From: Chrysomallon squamiferum
Lineage: Eukaryota > Mollusca > Gastropoda > Neomphalida > Peltospiridae
Length of the DNA: 64,000 bases
Assembly: GCA_012295275.1 (NCBI GenBank)
Contig: CM022673.1
Span: forward strand, 16,948,310-17,012,309
Direction: 5' to 3'
Below are positions 38,101-50,430 of this stretch, one piece after another. Position numbers and translations under genes: made by a program. Every line of letters starts with the position of its first letter. The first letter of the stretch is position 1. The notes under the pieces were generated by a model. It ran no database searches and had not been told where the DNA came from. It worked only from the letters and a program-made list of their open reading frames with translations.

Positions 38101-38840
38101 ATTTTATTTCTGTAGGAATAAACATTTAACTTATTGGAATCTGTTTTCTTATCACATTTTATCACATAAAATTCTCTGGCTAATGGATTTACTTATAAAA
38201 GCCATATCAGATGACTTCCATATCTCCCCTGATATTACATCTTTGGGTTTCCATTCCTTTGGGGATTTGTAAAAAATAATTTGACTTAGACATCAAAGTC
38301 AATGTGATTTCATCAGCAGAATACATTGGCCAATACTTGGCATCAGCTACAATATCATAAAGAAACCGATTATGGAACAAAAGAAAACTTCACTTTACTT
38401 TACAAGAACTATTTATAAATATTGTTTGTTGATCTACAATGATTTAATATAATATGGTATAATGATATATTCTATATCTCTTTCTCTTAACTTTGCCTGA
38501 TATTGCTTGACATCTATTTTTTCTCAATCACTGTCATTAACAATCTTTTATTGATATCCTCTTTTTCAGTATCTCTATCCTTTATCTAGTTTTGTTTGAC
38601 ATCGACATTTTCCATCTCTCCCTCCTTTAATAATCTTTGCTTGATAGCAACATCTTTCCATCCTTTATCTATCTAAGCTTGAAATCTATGTTGTGTAAAT
38701 CTATATCCATCATTATTCTTTGCTTGGTATCAACATTTTCTATCTTTCCTTAATTCTTTTTATTCCACCCAGAATACCTATCTTTTCACACTTATGGGGA
38801 ATTATGAGAAATGGTCACTTTAAAAAAACCAGATTAGTAT
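35100..38840. other. 3.7 kb intron-like stretch
   Basis: A possible SINE relic lies at about 35170-35250 (CCAGTTTGATCCATCACC). AAT triplets and paired A and T runs lie at 37078-37142. The TGACA/TCACAG-rich piece at 37820-37920 has no splice pair. 38480-38760 has several loose copies of a CTTTGCTTGACATC-like phrase. No exon found. Confidence 0.45.
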
Positions 38841-38902
38841 TTTATTTTTTTAACTAGACGTGACATGTCATAAACTGAGTGAAAAGACAAGACAGCACTT
38901 AC

Positions 38903-39082
38903 CGATGGTGAATGAGAGTAACTACCATATGCTGCTGGGTGTGGTGTGGTGTACTGTACTCCTGGGTTCAGGTAGTACGAGGTGGGGTTCCAGGAGTTCT
39001 GGTGATTGGGATATCCTGAGCTGGCCAGATTGGTAGTTGGTGACATAGTATTAGACTTGGGGTTGTGTACTGCTCGTGTTTG
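38903..39082 (-). CDS. internal coding exon, 180 nt, Tyr/Pro/Asn/Ser-rich segment
   Basis: The best coding segment in the window. The acceptor on the minus strand is GTTTTATTTTCAG and the donor is TCG followed by GTAAGTGC, both strong. The 180 nt read through as exactly 60 codons, phase 0 at both ends. The peptide begins QTRAVHNPKSNTMSPTTNL, continues with an SSGYPNHQNSWNPTSYYLNP stretch, and ends PAAYGSYSHSPS. It is low in charged and aliphatic residues and rich in Tyr, Pro, Asn, Ser and Thr. That is typical of intrinsically disordered activation or prion-like regions of transcription factors and RNA-binding proteins. The exon is clearly richer in G+C than the introns around it, with mixed codon use. 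I compared it from memory with several such families (EYA, HNF1, RBFOX, EWS, ERG, TOX) and found no convincing match, so no symbol is given. Confidence 0.75.
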
Positions 39083-39519
39083 CTGAAAATAAAACAATAA
39101 TGTTAAACAACACACTTGTGAAAACTGTGTGCTTGTATGTACATGTGCACATATACAGTTCTAACATCACTGACTGATACGCACATGTTTTACATATCAT
39201 ACAGTAGGAATACACATCATATCTTTAAAAATAGATGTGTTTATTTAAAACAAAATTTTTATTACCTCAGAAAAATTGTATTAGAATGTGTAAATGAATA
39301 ATAAATGGTTAATAAAATAAGTAATTCAAATCTGGCAAAATAAAGCTATCATTGTAAATGTTAACCATTTTTAATATTTGTATGTGCATCTATTTTTAAT
39401 ATTTGTATGTGCATCTGTAAAACTGCTTCCTTTTACCTCCTCAGGTATGACTGAATATTTAATTAATTCTGTCACAATACAATTTATTATTAATTTTTAT
39501 TAGGTGTCAAATATTTTGT

Positions 39520-39580
39520 TTGTGTATCTCTGTGTGTGTGTGTGTGTATATGTATATGTGTGTGTGTGTGTTTGTGTTTC
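39520..39580. repeat. imperfect (TG)n microsatellite
   Basis: TG-rich tract about 400 bp upstream, in transcript sense, of the 180-nt exon. On the minus strand it reads as CA. Confidence 0.9.
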
Positions 39581-39711
39581 ATAATGATATGATAATAAAG
39601 AAAACTCTGATTTGTTATTCCATGGGCTACAGGTATTAATTAGAAGCCAGTTATATATATATATATACACACACCATTCAACAGACTATAATGTCAAATT
39701 GGTTAGAATAG

Positions 39712-39790
39712 AAATAGCTAACAAGATTTGAACCAGGGATCTCTAAGGCTTAACATTTTAAAAAATAAGCTATACCCCGCTCCCTTTTAC
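39712..39790 (-). mobile_element. fragment with tRNA-like B-box, probable SINE relic
   Basis: On the minus strand CCCTGGTTCAAATCTTG contains a canonical RNA polymerase III B-box (GGTTCAAATC). Upstream is a TAGCTTATTTTTTAAAATG stretch that could be a decayed A-box region. It does not fold as a tRNA. Confidence 0.4.
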
Positions 39791-40789
39791 TTCTGGGAAG
39801 TTTAAGATGTTGTAGCTGCAGCACAGGACTGTCACATCAAATCAAAAAGTACTAAAATTTCTTTTCTTTTTCATCCTTAACTTTGTGCTACATTAAACCA
39901 ATGTCTGGTTTTTATCACCAGTGTTGTACAAATTAGAACAATGTTCAAAGATCACAGACCTAGACTAGCAAGATGGGAGTTGGCCTGGGCCTTTGAAGAC
40001 TTGGTTCCGTTTGATAGTTTGGCCTGCAGATGTTTTAGCCAGTTACAAGTATATGAACCAGTTCATTGGGGATATTTAGGAGAAGATGATAAATCTGACT
40101 TTGATGTAATGCTCCAGTGAGACATGAAACAAACTAAGCCCACAAAGAAGATCACAAGTACATATTTTTACTGTAGGAAAAAAATAAAATAAAATAAAAT
40201 AAAACTAAAAAATAAAATTCCATTTCTCTTGTTTAGACAAGCAATATGTTACTTTGACTTCTGTGTCAAGAACTAAAAACAAGAGATAACAAATTAGGAA
40301 GTAAAACAAAAAGTGAGAGAGAAAAAAAAAAAAACAAAAACCAACTATTTTGATGTGTGCAATATGAATAACAACAAATTTTCAACAAATATGTTGTGTA
40401 TGTGTGTCAGTTTTATCTGTGCATATTTGTTTTTTCTGTTTCTGCATGTATAAAATTTTAAATACTTTTGCTTTTTCTGAAAGGTTTTAAAAGGTATAAC
40501 ACAATAGGCATACTCAGCTTCTGTGAATGAAGGTGTACTGGGTGCTGGGTGTGGTGTCCAACACAACAGTATGAGATGTATTAAATACCAGTGATATATA
40601 CCTTTGATCAAGCAGTGTTTTGAAAAAGTGAAAGAAAGTGTACACACCCAATGTATTTCTGGGAATATCTGCATAATATAATACATGTTATTTTACAGAT
40701 ACAGATGTATGTACATGTGTGTGTGTGTGAATGTGTGTTTGTTTGTGAGTGTTGTTTATTTATTTATTAATCTTTTAATTATAATGTAT

Positions 40790-40790
<1 letters not shown>

Positions 40791-40881
<91 letters not shown>
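40791..40881. repeat. compound (CT)n(TA)n microsatellite
   Basis: About 28 CT units run directly into about 17 TA units. The plus-strand open frame is a Ser/Leu-Tyr/Ile shadow. Confidence 0.98.
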
Positions 40882-40884
<3 letters not shown>

Positions 40885-41801
40885 AATAATAATAATAAAA
40901 GCAATATTTTTAAAAATTTAAACTTTTAAAAACAAATTAAACAACTATCAGTGATTTGTATTCTTCATCTTCTTCCAAGACTTTATTTCTAATTAAGCAA
41001 ACAGGAAATGATAAACTGGGCAGTTTGAATATTCTTCTAATTAACTGCTATATTTAGAACAGTTTACACTCCAAACAAAGTAATGTAAACCATAAGTATT
41101 ACAGTTGCTAGGATAAGTAAACAGCTATTAGGTAATCCAGCTGATTTGTTCATACAAGTTTAATTAAACAGTAAAACAGACATTGCCAAATTAGTGTATG
41201 ATGTATCAAGTGTTTTATCTAACCAAAAACATAAAAAATAGAAAATAAAAGATGTATTAAATATAAAATTAAATATAATTGTCAAAACACTTTATATTAG
41301 GGTGTACAGACAATGTAATGTATATAAATGTGTGAATGTATGTATATATATATGTATTTCTCTGAGAGTGTGTGTGTGTTTTGTGTATGCCTCTATATAT
41401 GCATACATGAAAATGTTTCACATATAGAACTATTTTTCCAAAATTAATTCTTCTTCTTCTTTATTAACTGAAAATACAAAGATTAATTATTAAAGAAAAA
41501 CACAATTAGGAGTCATCACTTGCTGAAATAAAATAACTAGCGATGCGAACTGACTTAGTCTTTAAAGACTTTTTGATGAAATAATCCATTACCTTTTTCC
41601 CCCTTAAAACAGAATCTTTTATATTCTTGGCACCACAAAAAATCCCAATAAAAAAGAAAGAAAAGAACTCATGTAAGTCTGTTATCTGATGCAGTAAATA
41701 AAATTTTGACTCATGATTTTCTGTATGCCAATTTTTTTAAATGAAAGTCAGTTAACACATGATAAATTCACAACAACAGAAAGAACAAAAAAAAATATAT
41801 A

Positions 41802-41804
<3 letters not shown>

Positions 41805-41874
<70 letters not shown>

Positions 41875-41876
41875 AA

Positions 41877-41907
<31 letters not shown>
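41805..41907. repeat. 68-nt poly-A flanked by (TA)n
   Basis: ATATATATATA precedes an uninterrupted run of about 68 A, followed by GGAAAACAAA and about 13 TA units. Confidence 0.95.
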
Positions 41908-42534
41908 GCCCCTTATCTTAGCAAAAATGAAACCACTGATATCACACTTCACACTTTACCAATACCCAACATGACCCTGTTTCCAGCTTGAACCTTTTTC
42001 TTAGTATATAAAAATTATGAAAACAAAATATTACCTCATGTACTACATGTTCTACTGAAACATTCTGCTCTTTAATATACATGTTATTATAATCTGAGTA
42101 TGTATTTCTACCACAGATTTCCAGTGTGTCTACTTTCAGTATGATTACCTTGCTGGTATATATATATATATGTGTATGTATCTTGATCGATCACAAGCTA
42201 GCAGGTCAAGTGTGGAATATATGAAATAGTTTATATGCACTCCAGTCACTTGTAAAACCACCATTATGTGCAGCCTGCACCCATTACAAACTGGATGGAA
42301 CAGAGATCATACACAGGGAAAGCCATGCTGCTGAACATAATTGTGTTTTAATGTGTTTTTAGCCTAACCTCCTGCAGTGATAGTTATGTATGGATATACT
42401 GTTATTAACATAAAATATACATGTAAAGGTAACAATTGTTTAACATAATTACACACTTAGATAAACCTGTATAAAGTTCTATGTTCTTTTTGTGTGTGTA
42501 TATGTACAAATGTATGTATGCATAATCTATATGT

Positions 42535-42668
42535 ATGTGTGTGTGCATTTGTGTGTGTGTGTGTAAATGTGTGTGTGTGTGTGTGTGTTTGTGTGTGTGT
42601 TTGTGTGTATGCATGCATGTGAAGCATGTATAAGTGTGTTTATGTAATATATATATATATATATATAT
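42535..42668. repeat. imperfect (TG)n then (TA)n
   Basis: TG with TTTG interruptions at 42535-42612 and (AT)n at 42648-42668. Confidence 0.95.
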
Positions 42669-43262
42669 GCAGGCTCTATGTATATCCATCATCAATAAAC
42701 AAGATGATATCGAGAAATCACATGAAAAATTGCTATGTATTTACAGTGTTTCAATATCCTTTTCTATGTTAAACATAAGCAAAAAAGGACAACTGTACCA
42801 TTAAAGTAGCTCTATGGTATTTGCTATATTTATGTCATACTTTATTATTAGTTTTTCTGGAGAGCAGAAAACACTAACAGAATATTCACCTGGAAGTATA
42901 CAAAGTATTAATGCTGCATATTGATGTCTTCACTAAAGACAAATACAATTTACATAACTGTGCTAATTTCACATGACTGAAGAAAGCTTCTTTCAGTAAA
43001 ATATAATCATGAATATACTAAGATCAGCACAAACCAAAGATGCCATGGAAACAAGATAAGCATCGTCAGGGAGACGTAGCTTTCACTTGAGGTAGAGAAG
43101 TAAATTTATAATGTACAGTGTTATCTAAGCAGACAGGTGCTAAACTTTGCCAGTTTATATCAGATGACACTTTGAAATCTGTTAATGGTGTAAGAGACCA
43201 AAGCAGAATGATACTTTTGTTGCAAAATAAGCCACAGTTTGCAAATCTTTAAAAACATTAAA

Positions 43263-43290
43263 AAAATAAATAAATAAATAAATAAAAACA

Positions 43291-43333
<43 letters not shown>

Positions 43334-43338
43334 AAACA

Positions 43339-43393
<55 letters not shown>

Positions 43394-43398
43394 AAACA

Positions 43399-43438
<40 letters not shown>

Positions 43439-43440
43439 AA
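43263..43440. repeat. (AAAT)n array with AAAAACAT interruptions
   Basis: AAAT tetranucleotide array broken three times by the same AAAAACATAAAT variant (near 43284, 43333 and 43393), giving a higher-order spacing of about 50-60 bp. The minus-strand frames are Phe-Ile-Tyr-Leu repeats, not proteins. Confidence 0.95.
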
Positions 43441-44249
43441 GTAATAAAAATCATAAAAAACAACCCTCATTTTTAGTAAGGTTTCTTGAAGAGATGTGTT
43501 AGAGATCAGTGGTTAGAATGCATACTGATGTGAGATGCACTGTAATTTTTCCAGTTCCAGCAGTGCTTTCCTGTAAATGTGTTTTCCTACCTATAAAAAG
43601 GTGAACATAAAAATTATCTTAATTGAATAAAAAACCCAGCTCATGAGATGGCTGCAAAAGATTTCTCTCCTCATGTACATGATCTTTAATCACATATGTG
43701 ATGCTATGTAACTGCAAATTTTAAAACATTCTTAAAGCAGCATTAAATAAAATATTTACACTCTAATTTCCTTTTAGTAAACTTTACAGTTAGGAAAGAG
43801 AAAAGCATTCTTAAACTCAGCATACCTTACCACTTTTTTGTTATCATGCAGTAATTAAACACACGAAAAATACAGTGACTACCACAGCAATTTTCACATA
43901 TTCTGTCACTTTAGTTTTTTCTTTGCTAAGCCATGGTTTAGATCTGACTGGAAGTAACGCAGTAACCTTTTGTCTGTGTTTTGCCCTGTGGGGCTGTATG
44001 ATATTTTGACCAAAATATTATTTACTTGCTCTCACAGAACAGTGCTGAGACTATCTGCCTTGTTCATCAGTAAGACAATATTATCTTTACACTGGAAGTC
44101 TTTATCTTCAAACACACAGATGACAGACAGACACTAAAACTGATTGTTAATGTAACAGGCACCACACCTGGTACATGAACATGAATGTAAAAATTATCTT
44201 CTGTATAAAATTTTAAATATGCATGGATTAGTATATGTCTCAATTATAT

Positions 44250-44304
44250 ATATATGTGTGTGTGTTTGTGTGTGTGAGTGTGTTTGTGTGTGTGTGTGTG
44301 TGTG

Positions 44305-44362
<58 letters not shown>

Positions 44363-44376
44363 AGTGTGTGTGTGTT
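44250..44376. repeat. (TG)n microsatellite
   Basis: TG repeats with GAGA interruptions; the longest pure part is about 44308-44358. Confidence 0.95.
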
Positions 44377-44844
44377 TTAAGATTTGAATAGTCTCTGTCT
44401 TATACGTGTTTGATTAGACTCTGCACATGAACAATATTTGGGCACACACTGGCACAGAAAGACAAAGTCCAATCATGACCTCACAAACCCTGTCAGATGC
44501 CATTGATGAAGAAGGAAGATGTTACTGTTTGGCCATTAAGACAACCTTGAAAAAGGTTGCCCAGTAACTGAGGGTAATCATCACTTCCCACAAAGCACAA
44601 CATTCTTTGTCAGTCATCATTTTTGCATGTATGTATGTATATATGGATGTATTATGTATGTATGTATGTATGTGTGTGTGTGTGTATGTGTGTATGTATG
44701 TATGTATGTATTTAAGATGTTTTGAATATTCTGTCTTATGTACATTTGATTAGATTCTGCATGTAGACAATATCTGGGAATGCATGGCTCAGGAGGACAA
44801 AGTCCAATCACGACCTCACCAACCCTGCCAGATGCTGCTGATGA

Positions 44845-44848
<4 letters not shown>
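44377..44848. repeat. two diverged copies of a 130-bp unit, alternating with TG microsatellites
   Basis: The unit at 44377-44507 recurs at 44712-44848. Both contain TTTGATTAGA(C/T)TCTGCA, ACAATAT(T/C)TGGG, GACAAAGTCCAATCA and GACCTCAC with AACCCTG. Copies differ at roughly one base in five to seven. Each copy lies between TG/TATG repeats, so microsatellite and unit appear to have duplicated together. Confidence 0.8.
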
Positions 44849-44886
<38 letters not shown>

Positions 44887-45099
44887 TATGAAGTGTGAGT
44901 GTGTGTATGCAAGAATGCATTTTTATATGTATTTATTTATTTAAAAGTGTGTAGATGTGTATATATATGTGTGTGTGAGTGTGTATGTGTGCAAGAATTT
45001 ATCTATTTATCTATTTATTTATTTTGTCTACAATGTTTATATAAATGTCTTTGTACAAGATAGTTCAAAGTATTATTCAATCATTTTGAGTCAATGAAC

Positions 45100-45870
45100 A
45101 GGTCAGTACTGAGCATTACACCTGCAGTACCTGGCATCCACCCAACTGTACCTGTCTTACCTAGAAACACAGATCTGTGACGAGCAGAACACACAGTTTA
45201 CCTACATTGAATTCCTCTTGCATCCTCTGACCTTTGTTTCAGGTAACTGACATTTCAGTTCTTTGTTTTCTGAACACACATGTTATATACATGGTTTACA
45301 CCTCAGCTTCCACACACCACGGATTAACATAATACAGGTGAGAGGTAAGACGTAAACCATTTACAGGTGTGTCTCTGATTAAGATACATCACATTATGAA
45401 AATGGTTTATCTTTAAAGGAGAACTGTTTAATTTAATTCATGTATGTATGTGTATATATGTATGTATGAATGTGTATGGATGGATGTATGTAATTTAAAC
45501 ACAGAAATTCACATTCAGCAGGGTTTTGTTCACCATATTGATGCATATGCCCATGTCAACACACATATTCAATCTGATAAACACACCTGTACCCATGTTG
45601 ACATTCATATTAAACTTCATACATACCCCAGTGTTGTTTAAATCACAAGTCAAGTTACATAACAGATCAGGAAATCAAATATTTCAATTTATGTTTCTTG
45701 TCATGAAGTATGACTCAGCAAAATTAAGATCTCATGTCAAATAGATATTTAGGATATTATACATGTATGCTTCTATGACAGATATATCAGACACATTTAT
45801 AACAGATGAATTTATCATGAAATCAAATATTACCTACTAAACTAATATATATAATCACACTGAATGCATG
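45100..45870. other. non-coding stretch
   Basis: A minus-strand GTGTTTCTAG followed by GTAAGA near 45163 looks like a weak ratchet or splice pair but has a poor pyrimidine tract. TATG repeats lie at 45440-45475. No gene. Confidence 0.4.
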
Positions 45871-45875
45871 TATGT

Positions 45876-45876
<1 letters not shown>

Positions 45877-45930
<54 letters not shown>

Positions 45931-45955
45931 GTACAGACACACACACACACACACA
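45877..45955. repeat. (CA)n microsatellite, two blocks
   Basis: About 26 CA units at 45877-45928, then ten more at 45937-45956 after TGTACAGA. Confidence 0.98.
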
Positions 45956-46379
45956 CAAAATCACACATATATATCTTGTTATTAAGCATGTACTTAAAGT
46001 AAATATTAATGTCCAGGCAATCACATTCACTGAATGTAATATTATGAGTATTACTTATGTACATATAGCATACAGATGAAGCCAGTACATGTGTATTAAA
46101 TCAGTTCTAGACTACTGGGTCTAGACTAATGAATTCAGTATTATTAATATAACATATCTTCATAAATATAAATATAAATAGAGCCAAAATATGCATTAAA
46201 TCAATTAGGAAATTCCATGCTATCACATGTTAAATAAGTCCCAGTTATTTCAACCCTATAAACTGTGCAGAAAGCTTCACGGAAGGATATATATGTGGTA
46301 CTGTATGTGATGAATATTTATTTGCTCAGAGCTACATCCATGTTGATCTAAGGATATTAAATCAAGCCAGTACTGTCAG

Positions 46380-46680
46380 CAATTTGCTAACAGTGCCTAA
46401 ACCAACATACAGCACTGCATATTCTGATCTCAGTGTAATTAACAGAGAAAAGAATACAGCGTTTTTCCCATTCCACTCCTGTCATAATTCACTAGATTTT
46501 TCTTATTGTCTGTCACGCTTCGTTTGTCTCCGCTTGTGTGTACTCTTTGACTGGGACCAGCTAATATCATGCTCCATTCCCATCATGCTGCTGCTTATGT
46601 GTTTATGTCAATGGCATTGGACTAATAATTGTGACAGCAATGTGAAATATGTTAATACAAATCACAAGTGATCCTAACCT
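46380..46680. other. complex unique island, candidate conserved non-coding element
   Basis: About 300 bp, richer in G+C than its surroundings. It contains two TEAD-like CATTCC motifs (CCCATTCCAC and CTCCATTCCC), AGTGTAATTAACAGAG, and CATTGGACTAATAATTGTG followed by ACAGCAATGTG. A 95-codon plus frame spans it but has no Kozak start or splice context and reads as mixed, unconvincing sequence. Regulatory function is the better guess. Confidence 0.35.
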
Positions 46681-46826
46681 ATCAGTGGCTGCAATCTGCA
46701 GTGAAGACAAGCTGCTGTTTTTACTAGGTAGCATGGTAAAATATCTCCAATGAATGCCACATACACTTCCATCAGGAATTGGCACCAAAGACATAACAGT
46801 TTCTGAATGTAATGGCATCTTCTAAT

Positions 46827-46830
<4 letters not shown>

Positions 46831-46896
<66 letters not shown>
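46831..46896. repeat. (AG)n microsatellite
   Basis: About 33 uninterrupted AG units. Confidence 0.98.
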
Positions 46897-46901
<5 letters not shown>

Positions 46902-47279
46902 AAACAGAGAAATGGGATCAAAACAAATTAAAACAGCAAAAATCAAAACAATTGAAAAAAAGAAAGAGAGCAAGAAGAAATAAACGAAAGACACCCAAGA
47001 ACTAAATTATTTTTCATTCATTCATTCAAAAGAAACCAACAACAGCAACTACAAGAACAACAACAAAACCCATTAACAATAATGATCATACTATGGTAAA
47101 AAATTATGCTTTAAAAACTATAGAATTTAGAATCTGATAACAAACCCTTTTAACACTCAGAGGTTAATCTAGGTATTAGATGTAGTCTGAACTGATAATC
47201 TTATTGAACAAAAACCATAATACTACAACACATTATGCAGACCAGATACTGTGTATTGTATCTCTTGTAACTAGTTTCT

Positions 47280-47460
47280 ATAAAAATGACGTGACATGAT
47301 ATCCAATGCAGTGACGTTTAATGTAGCAGTTGCTTTAGGAATGCAGCAAATAAATCTGTTCTCTCAGGACACTGGGAGTGATCAGCTGCTGGACTTACCC
47401 TCAGTTATTAGTCATGCATTTTAAAAGTAGCAGTAGAGCCCATTCATCTCTGTCTGAGTT
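47280..47460. other. complex unique segment
   Basis: GCAGTGACGTTTAATGTAGC, GATCAGCTGCTGG and TTAGTCATGCATTTTAAAAG occur in non-repetitive sequence. A minus-strand GTAAGT at about 47393 has no open exon before it. Confidence 0.25.
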
Positions 47461-48244
47461 CATTTATTTTTACTTGTTTAATGTCTGTTCCTCTTTTTTA
47501 AAGCACAACCTTCTTTAGATATATTCAGAAAGACTTTTGTTATCATTGCTAGTCGTCTGCAAACAGTGAAAAAAATAGTTCAAGAATAATGGTTTCTGTA
47601 TATTTAGAACTCACATTTAATTTCTGCTAAACTAAAATATATATGGAAAGATGTGCACATAAAGATATACCTATATATAACAAAATATTTAAGTTAGTAA
47701 AGAGATATGCTAAAAGAGTAAACTGTACTTTTTAGATGAATGTTTAAAGTTTCAATAAGTTAATTCTGTCTGCTCACTGAAGAAGATATCATTACAAAAT
47801 GTGCATGCACTAAAGCTGATTTTCTTAAAGGGTATAATTTATAAAATGGTGTAATTTCTGCTGTATTGGTGAATCAGTTCTTTCAGTGTTTGTTTTTAAT
47901 CATTTCCAAACAATAAACTTGTATTACCATAATGTTAATGTTTATAATCATCATAATTCCTTTTAAAAAGAAACCCAGTTAATAATATTTTCATATTGTT
48001 CCAGTTCCTTTAAGTATTCAGTATCAATAATGGTAATAAAGACTATAGAAATTAAAAATATAATAATAACAAATAAATAAACAACACATGTTACTAATAA
48101 TATTTATAAGCAGGAAAACAAAAACATCTTTTGTAAATAAAAAGTAGTAAGAACAACAACAATAATGAGAACATAAAGTAAAAGAAAGAAAACAAAAGAA
48201 GAAACCTGATACCAATTGATGAACACATGTTATTTACTAGCAGA

Positions 48245-48650
48245 ATAATTCCTACCTTTAACAGACCAGGACAGGGAAGGGAGAATCGTTACTATCTGCA
48301 GCCAGCCACTTCAAAGTGGTTCTGTGGTGCTCCTTCAGTTCATCTGGGATCACCACAGCACAGAAGAGCTGGCAATGTAATTAACCCTGGCAGCAGAAAG
48401 TCAGAGAGCAATTTTTTATGGCAGCCAAATGACAGAAAGTGATGCCACTGACTTATCATTCAGGAAACGGCAAACAACACTGGCATCTTTTTCCAGCCAT
48501 AGAATTCACATGCAGGCAATTAATTTCCAGCTCTCTGGCTGGGAGTGTAATGGGCAAGACAGCTTCTTCTGTTTCTCACTTTTTACAAAAATAGATAGTT
48601 CTGGACACCTGTACCTCTCCATCTTGGACAGAATTCTTCAGTGAAGAATG
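48245..48650. other. 400-bp G+C-richer island, strong conserved-element candidate
   Basis: The most sharply bounded complex island in the right half. It has no simple repeats for about 400 bp and balanced composition. Motifs include GGCAATGTAATTAACCCTGG, GCAATTTTTTATGGCAGCC and GGCAATTAATTTCCAGCTC, each pairing a homeodomain core with GGC/CCAGC flanks. Two overlapping plus-strand frames of about 70 codons cover it (reading NRYYLQPATSKWFCGAPSVH and similar), but their frame change, lack of a splice pair and composition argue against an exon. An undetected coding exon is not excluded. Confidence 0.4.
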
Positions 48651-48879
48651 AGTGTGTCCATCAAAGGCCTGCTTGGATAGTGCATCTATAGATACACATT
48701 AAAATGTACTAAACCCTACCCATATCTTATATTTCTGTTTTGAAAGCCACTATTATAAAAATAATATTTTTTATTGTTTATAAATGATTAAAAACAAACA
48801 TTGAAAGAACACATATACCAAAACAGCAGAAATCATATCATTTTTTAAATTATACCCAGTAAGCAACTAAGTTATATCT

Positions 48880-49330
48880 TCCTTACAGAGCTGACAGAAT
48901 CAGCTTATTCCTGAAGTAGAAACTTGTTTTTGTCAGGTGAATGGTGGTGCTGCTGACAAACTTGCTGAATAGTGTCATCATGTTCTTAGTTGCTTGCGGC
49001 TGTCCACACTGTCAAGTAAGTACAAGACTGTTTCCAAAACATGCTAGCTTGCACATTTCTCTACTGCAAGTCTGCTAAAAATGTTATTCACTCCTACCCA
49101 TCCATATTGTTTTATTCAGAATAGAACATTCCTGGAAGTTAAGCATAAAGTTTATGATAAACTTGTTTGATATTTCAGTGCTGGAAGTATTGGAATAATT
49201 ATTCACCCAGAGCAACATGTACCTGCCTGTTTTGGACATTTTGATAGTGTAATGTGAGATTCTGTCCTAGACAGGCTTGCTTGAATAATTTCACTGATGG
49301 AACTATGCCAGAAGTCTGTCAAACCTATAT
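48880..49330. other. moderately complex unique segment
   Basis: Contains GGCTGTCCACACTGTCAAG followed by TAAGTAC on the plus strand, and GGAATAATTATTCACCC. It could hold regulatory sequence. No open frame with both splice sites was found. Confidence 0.25.
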
Positions 49331-50179
49331 AACACCTGTACCAAATAAAAGTTTTCTTTTCTTTCATCTTTCTTGGATAACATGTTTTTTTTTTCTTATC
49401 TCTGCTTTTTTTCTCTCTCTATTCTTTTGTTCAATTTACATTTTTATCAGGATATTAAAATCTGGATTCCGCTGAAGAAACATTTTCTTTGTTTCTAAAC
49501 CTTTCTTTCTCTACCATTAGAATGTTTCCCATTCCAGCTATTGCCCATAAATAGACATTAGCAAAGACAATGGGATATGTTTTGTTTAGTAGAAAATTAA
49601 CTTATACAATATCTCTTGCTTCTAATGACAAGATGTCATAAAAAAAAAAAAAAATTAAAAGAAACAAAAAATCATATTTGATATCCAATAGCAAGAGTGT
49701 AAAAACTATAAAAACCCAGTCAGGATTGCTAACAGTGAAAGTTAAACACTCAGCTATGACTTAAATATTTATCAATATTGTTATCATAACTTATCATTTT
49801 ACCACATTTTCCTTCCACCATTTTTATTTATATTCTTTGCCTTCTCATTTTTAATTTCTCTCTCACTCACTTAAACACACATAAACACACTATAAAAATA
49901 CTTTCATTTTCCTTTTTTCATTGCTTATCTGAAAATATCAGTCTCTATCTTGTTCTTGTTTTTTAATGTTTCTGCTGCTTTCCATGCTTTATATAAATCA
50001 TTCTTATCTGTCTTATTCAGGTGCATATTAGTCACAAAAATACTGATTCACTTAACAAAGAGCTCAGATTGAAGAGGAGATAACTCAGACTGACCAGTAA
50101 ATGAAAGTAACCCACCACTGCTTCCAATTCCGTTTGTTGATGAATGTTTTTCATTTACAAATCAACCATATGCCTCTCC

Positions 50180-50430
50180 TATTATATTTCCCCTTTGAAA
50201 GAGAGTTCAGTGAGGGTTTCAGGAAAATTCTGCCTGTAAACATTGTTATTGTCCCAGCATATCTTTAACTGATAATGAAAAAATTCCATTCTGTTAGCCT
50301 GGAGAATTAATATACATCAATATTTTCTTTATGCCTGTTGACTGATTTGGCATTTATTTGTTGACATAACTCCCACAACTTTTGGTTATTTTGCAGTCAT
50401 TATGGAACAGAACAAATCCAGGTATTTCTG
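50180..50430. other. complex unique segment, possible regulatory element
   Basis: TTGAAAGAGAGTTCAGTGAG, TTATTGTCCCAGCATATC and GTTAGCCTGGAGAATTAATA occur in sequence free of simple repeats. No coding signal. Confidence 0.3.

Noticed and set aside
43160-43470. Three minus-strand ORFs with Phe-Ile-Tyr-Leu repeats resembling membrane proteins
   Set aside because: They are the three frames of one AAAT array.
45155-45190. Minus-strand TTTCTAG abutting GTAAGA as a second ratchet point
   Set aside because: The tract before the AG has too many purines. It is much weaker than the site at 4600.
46674-46994. 106-codon minus-strand ORF
   Set aside because: Its core is the (AG)n repeat read as Ser-Leu, with no supporting splice signals.
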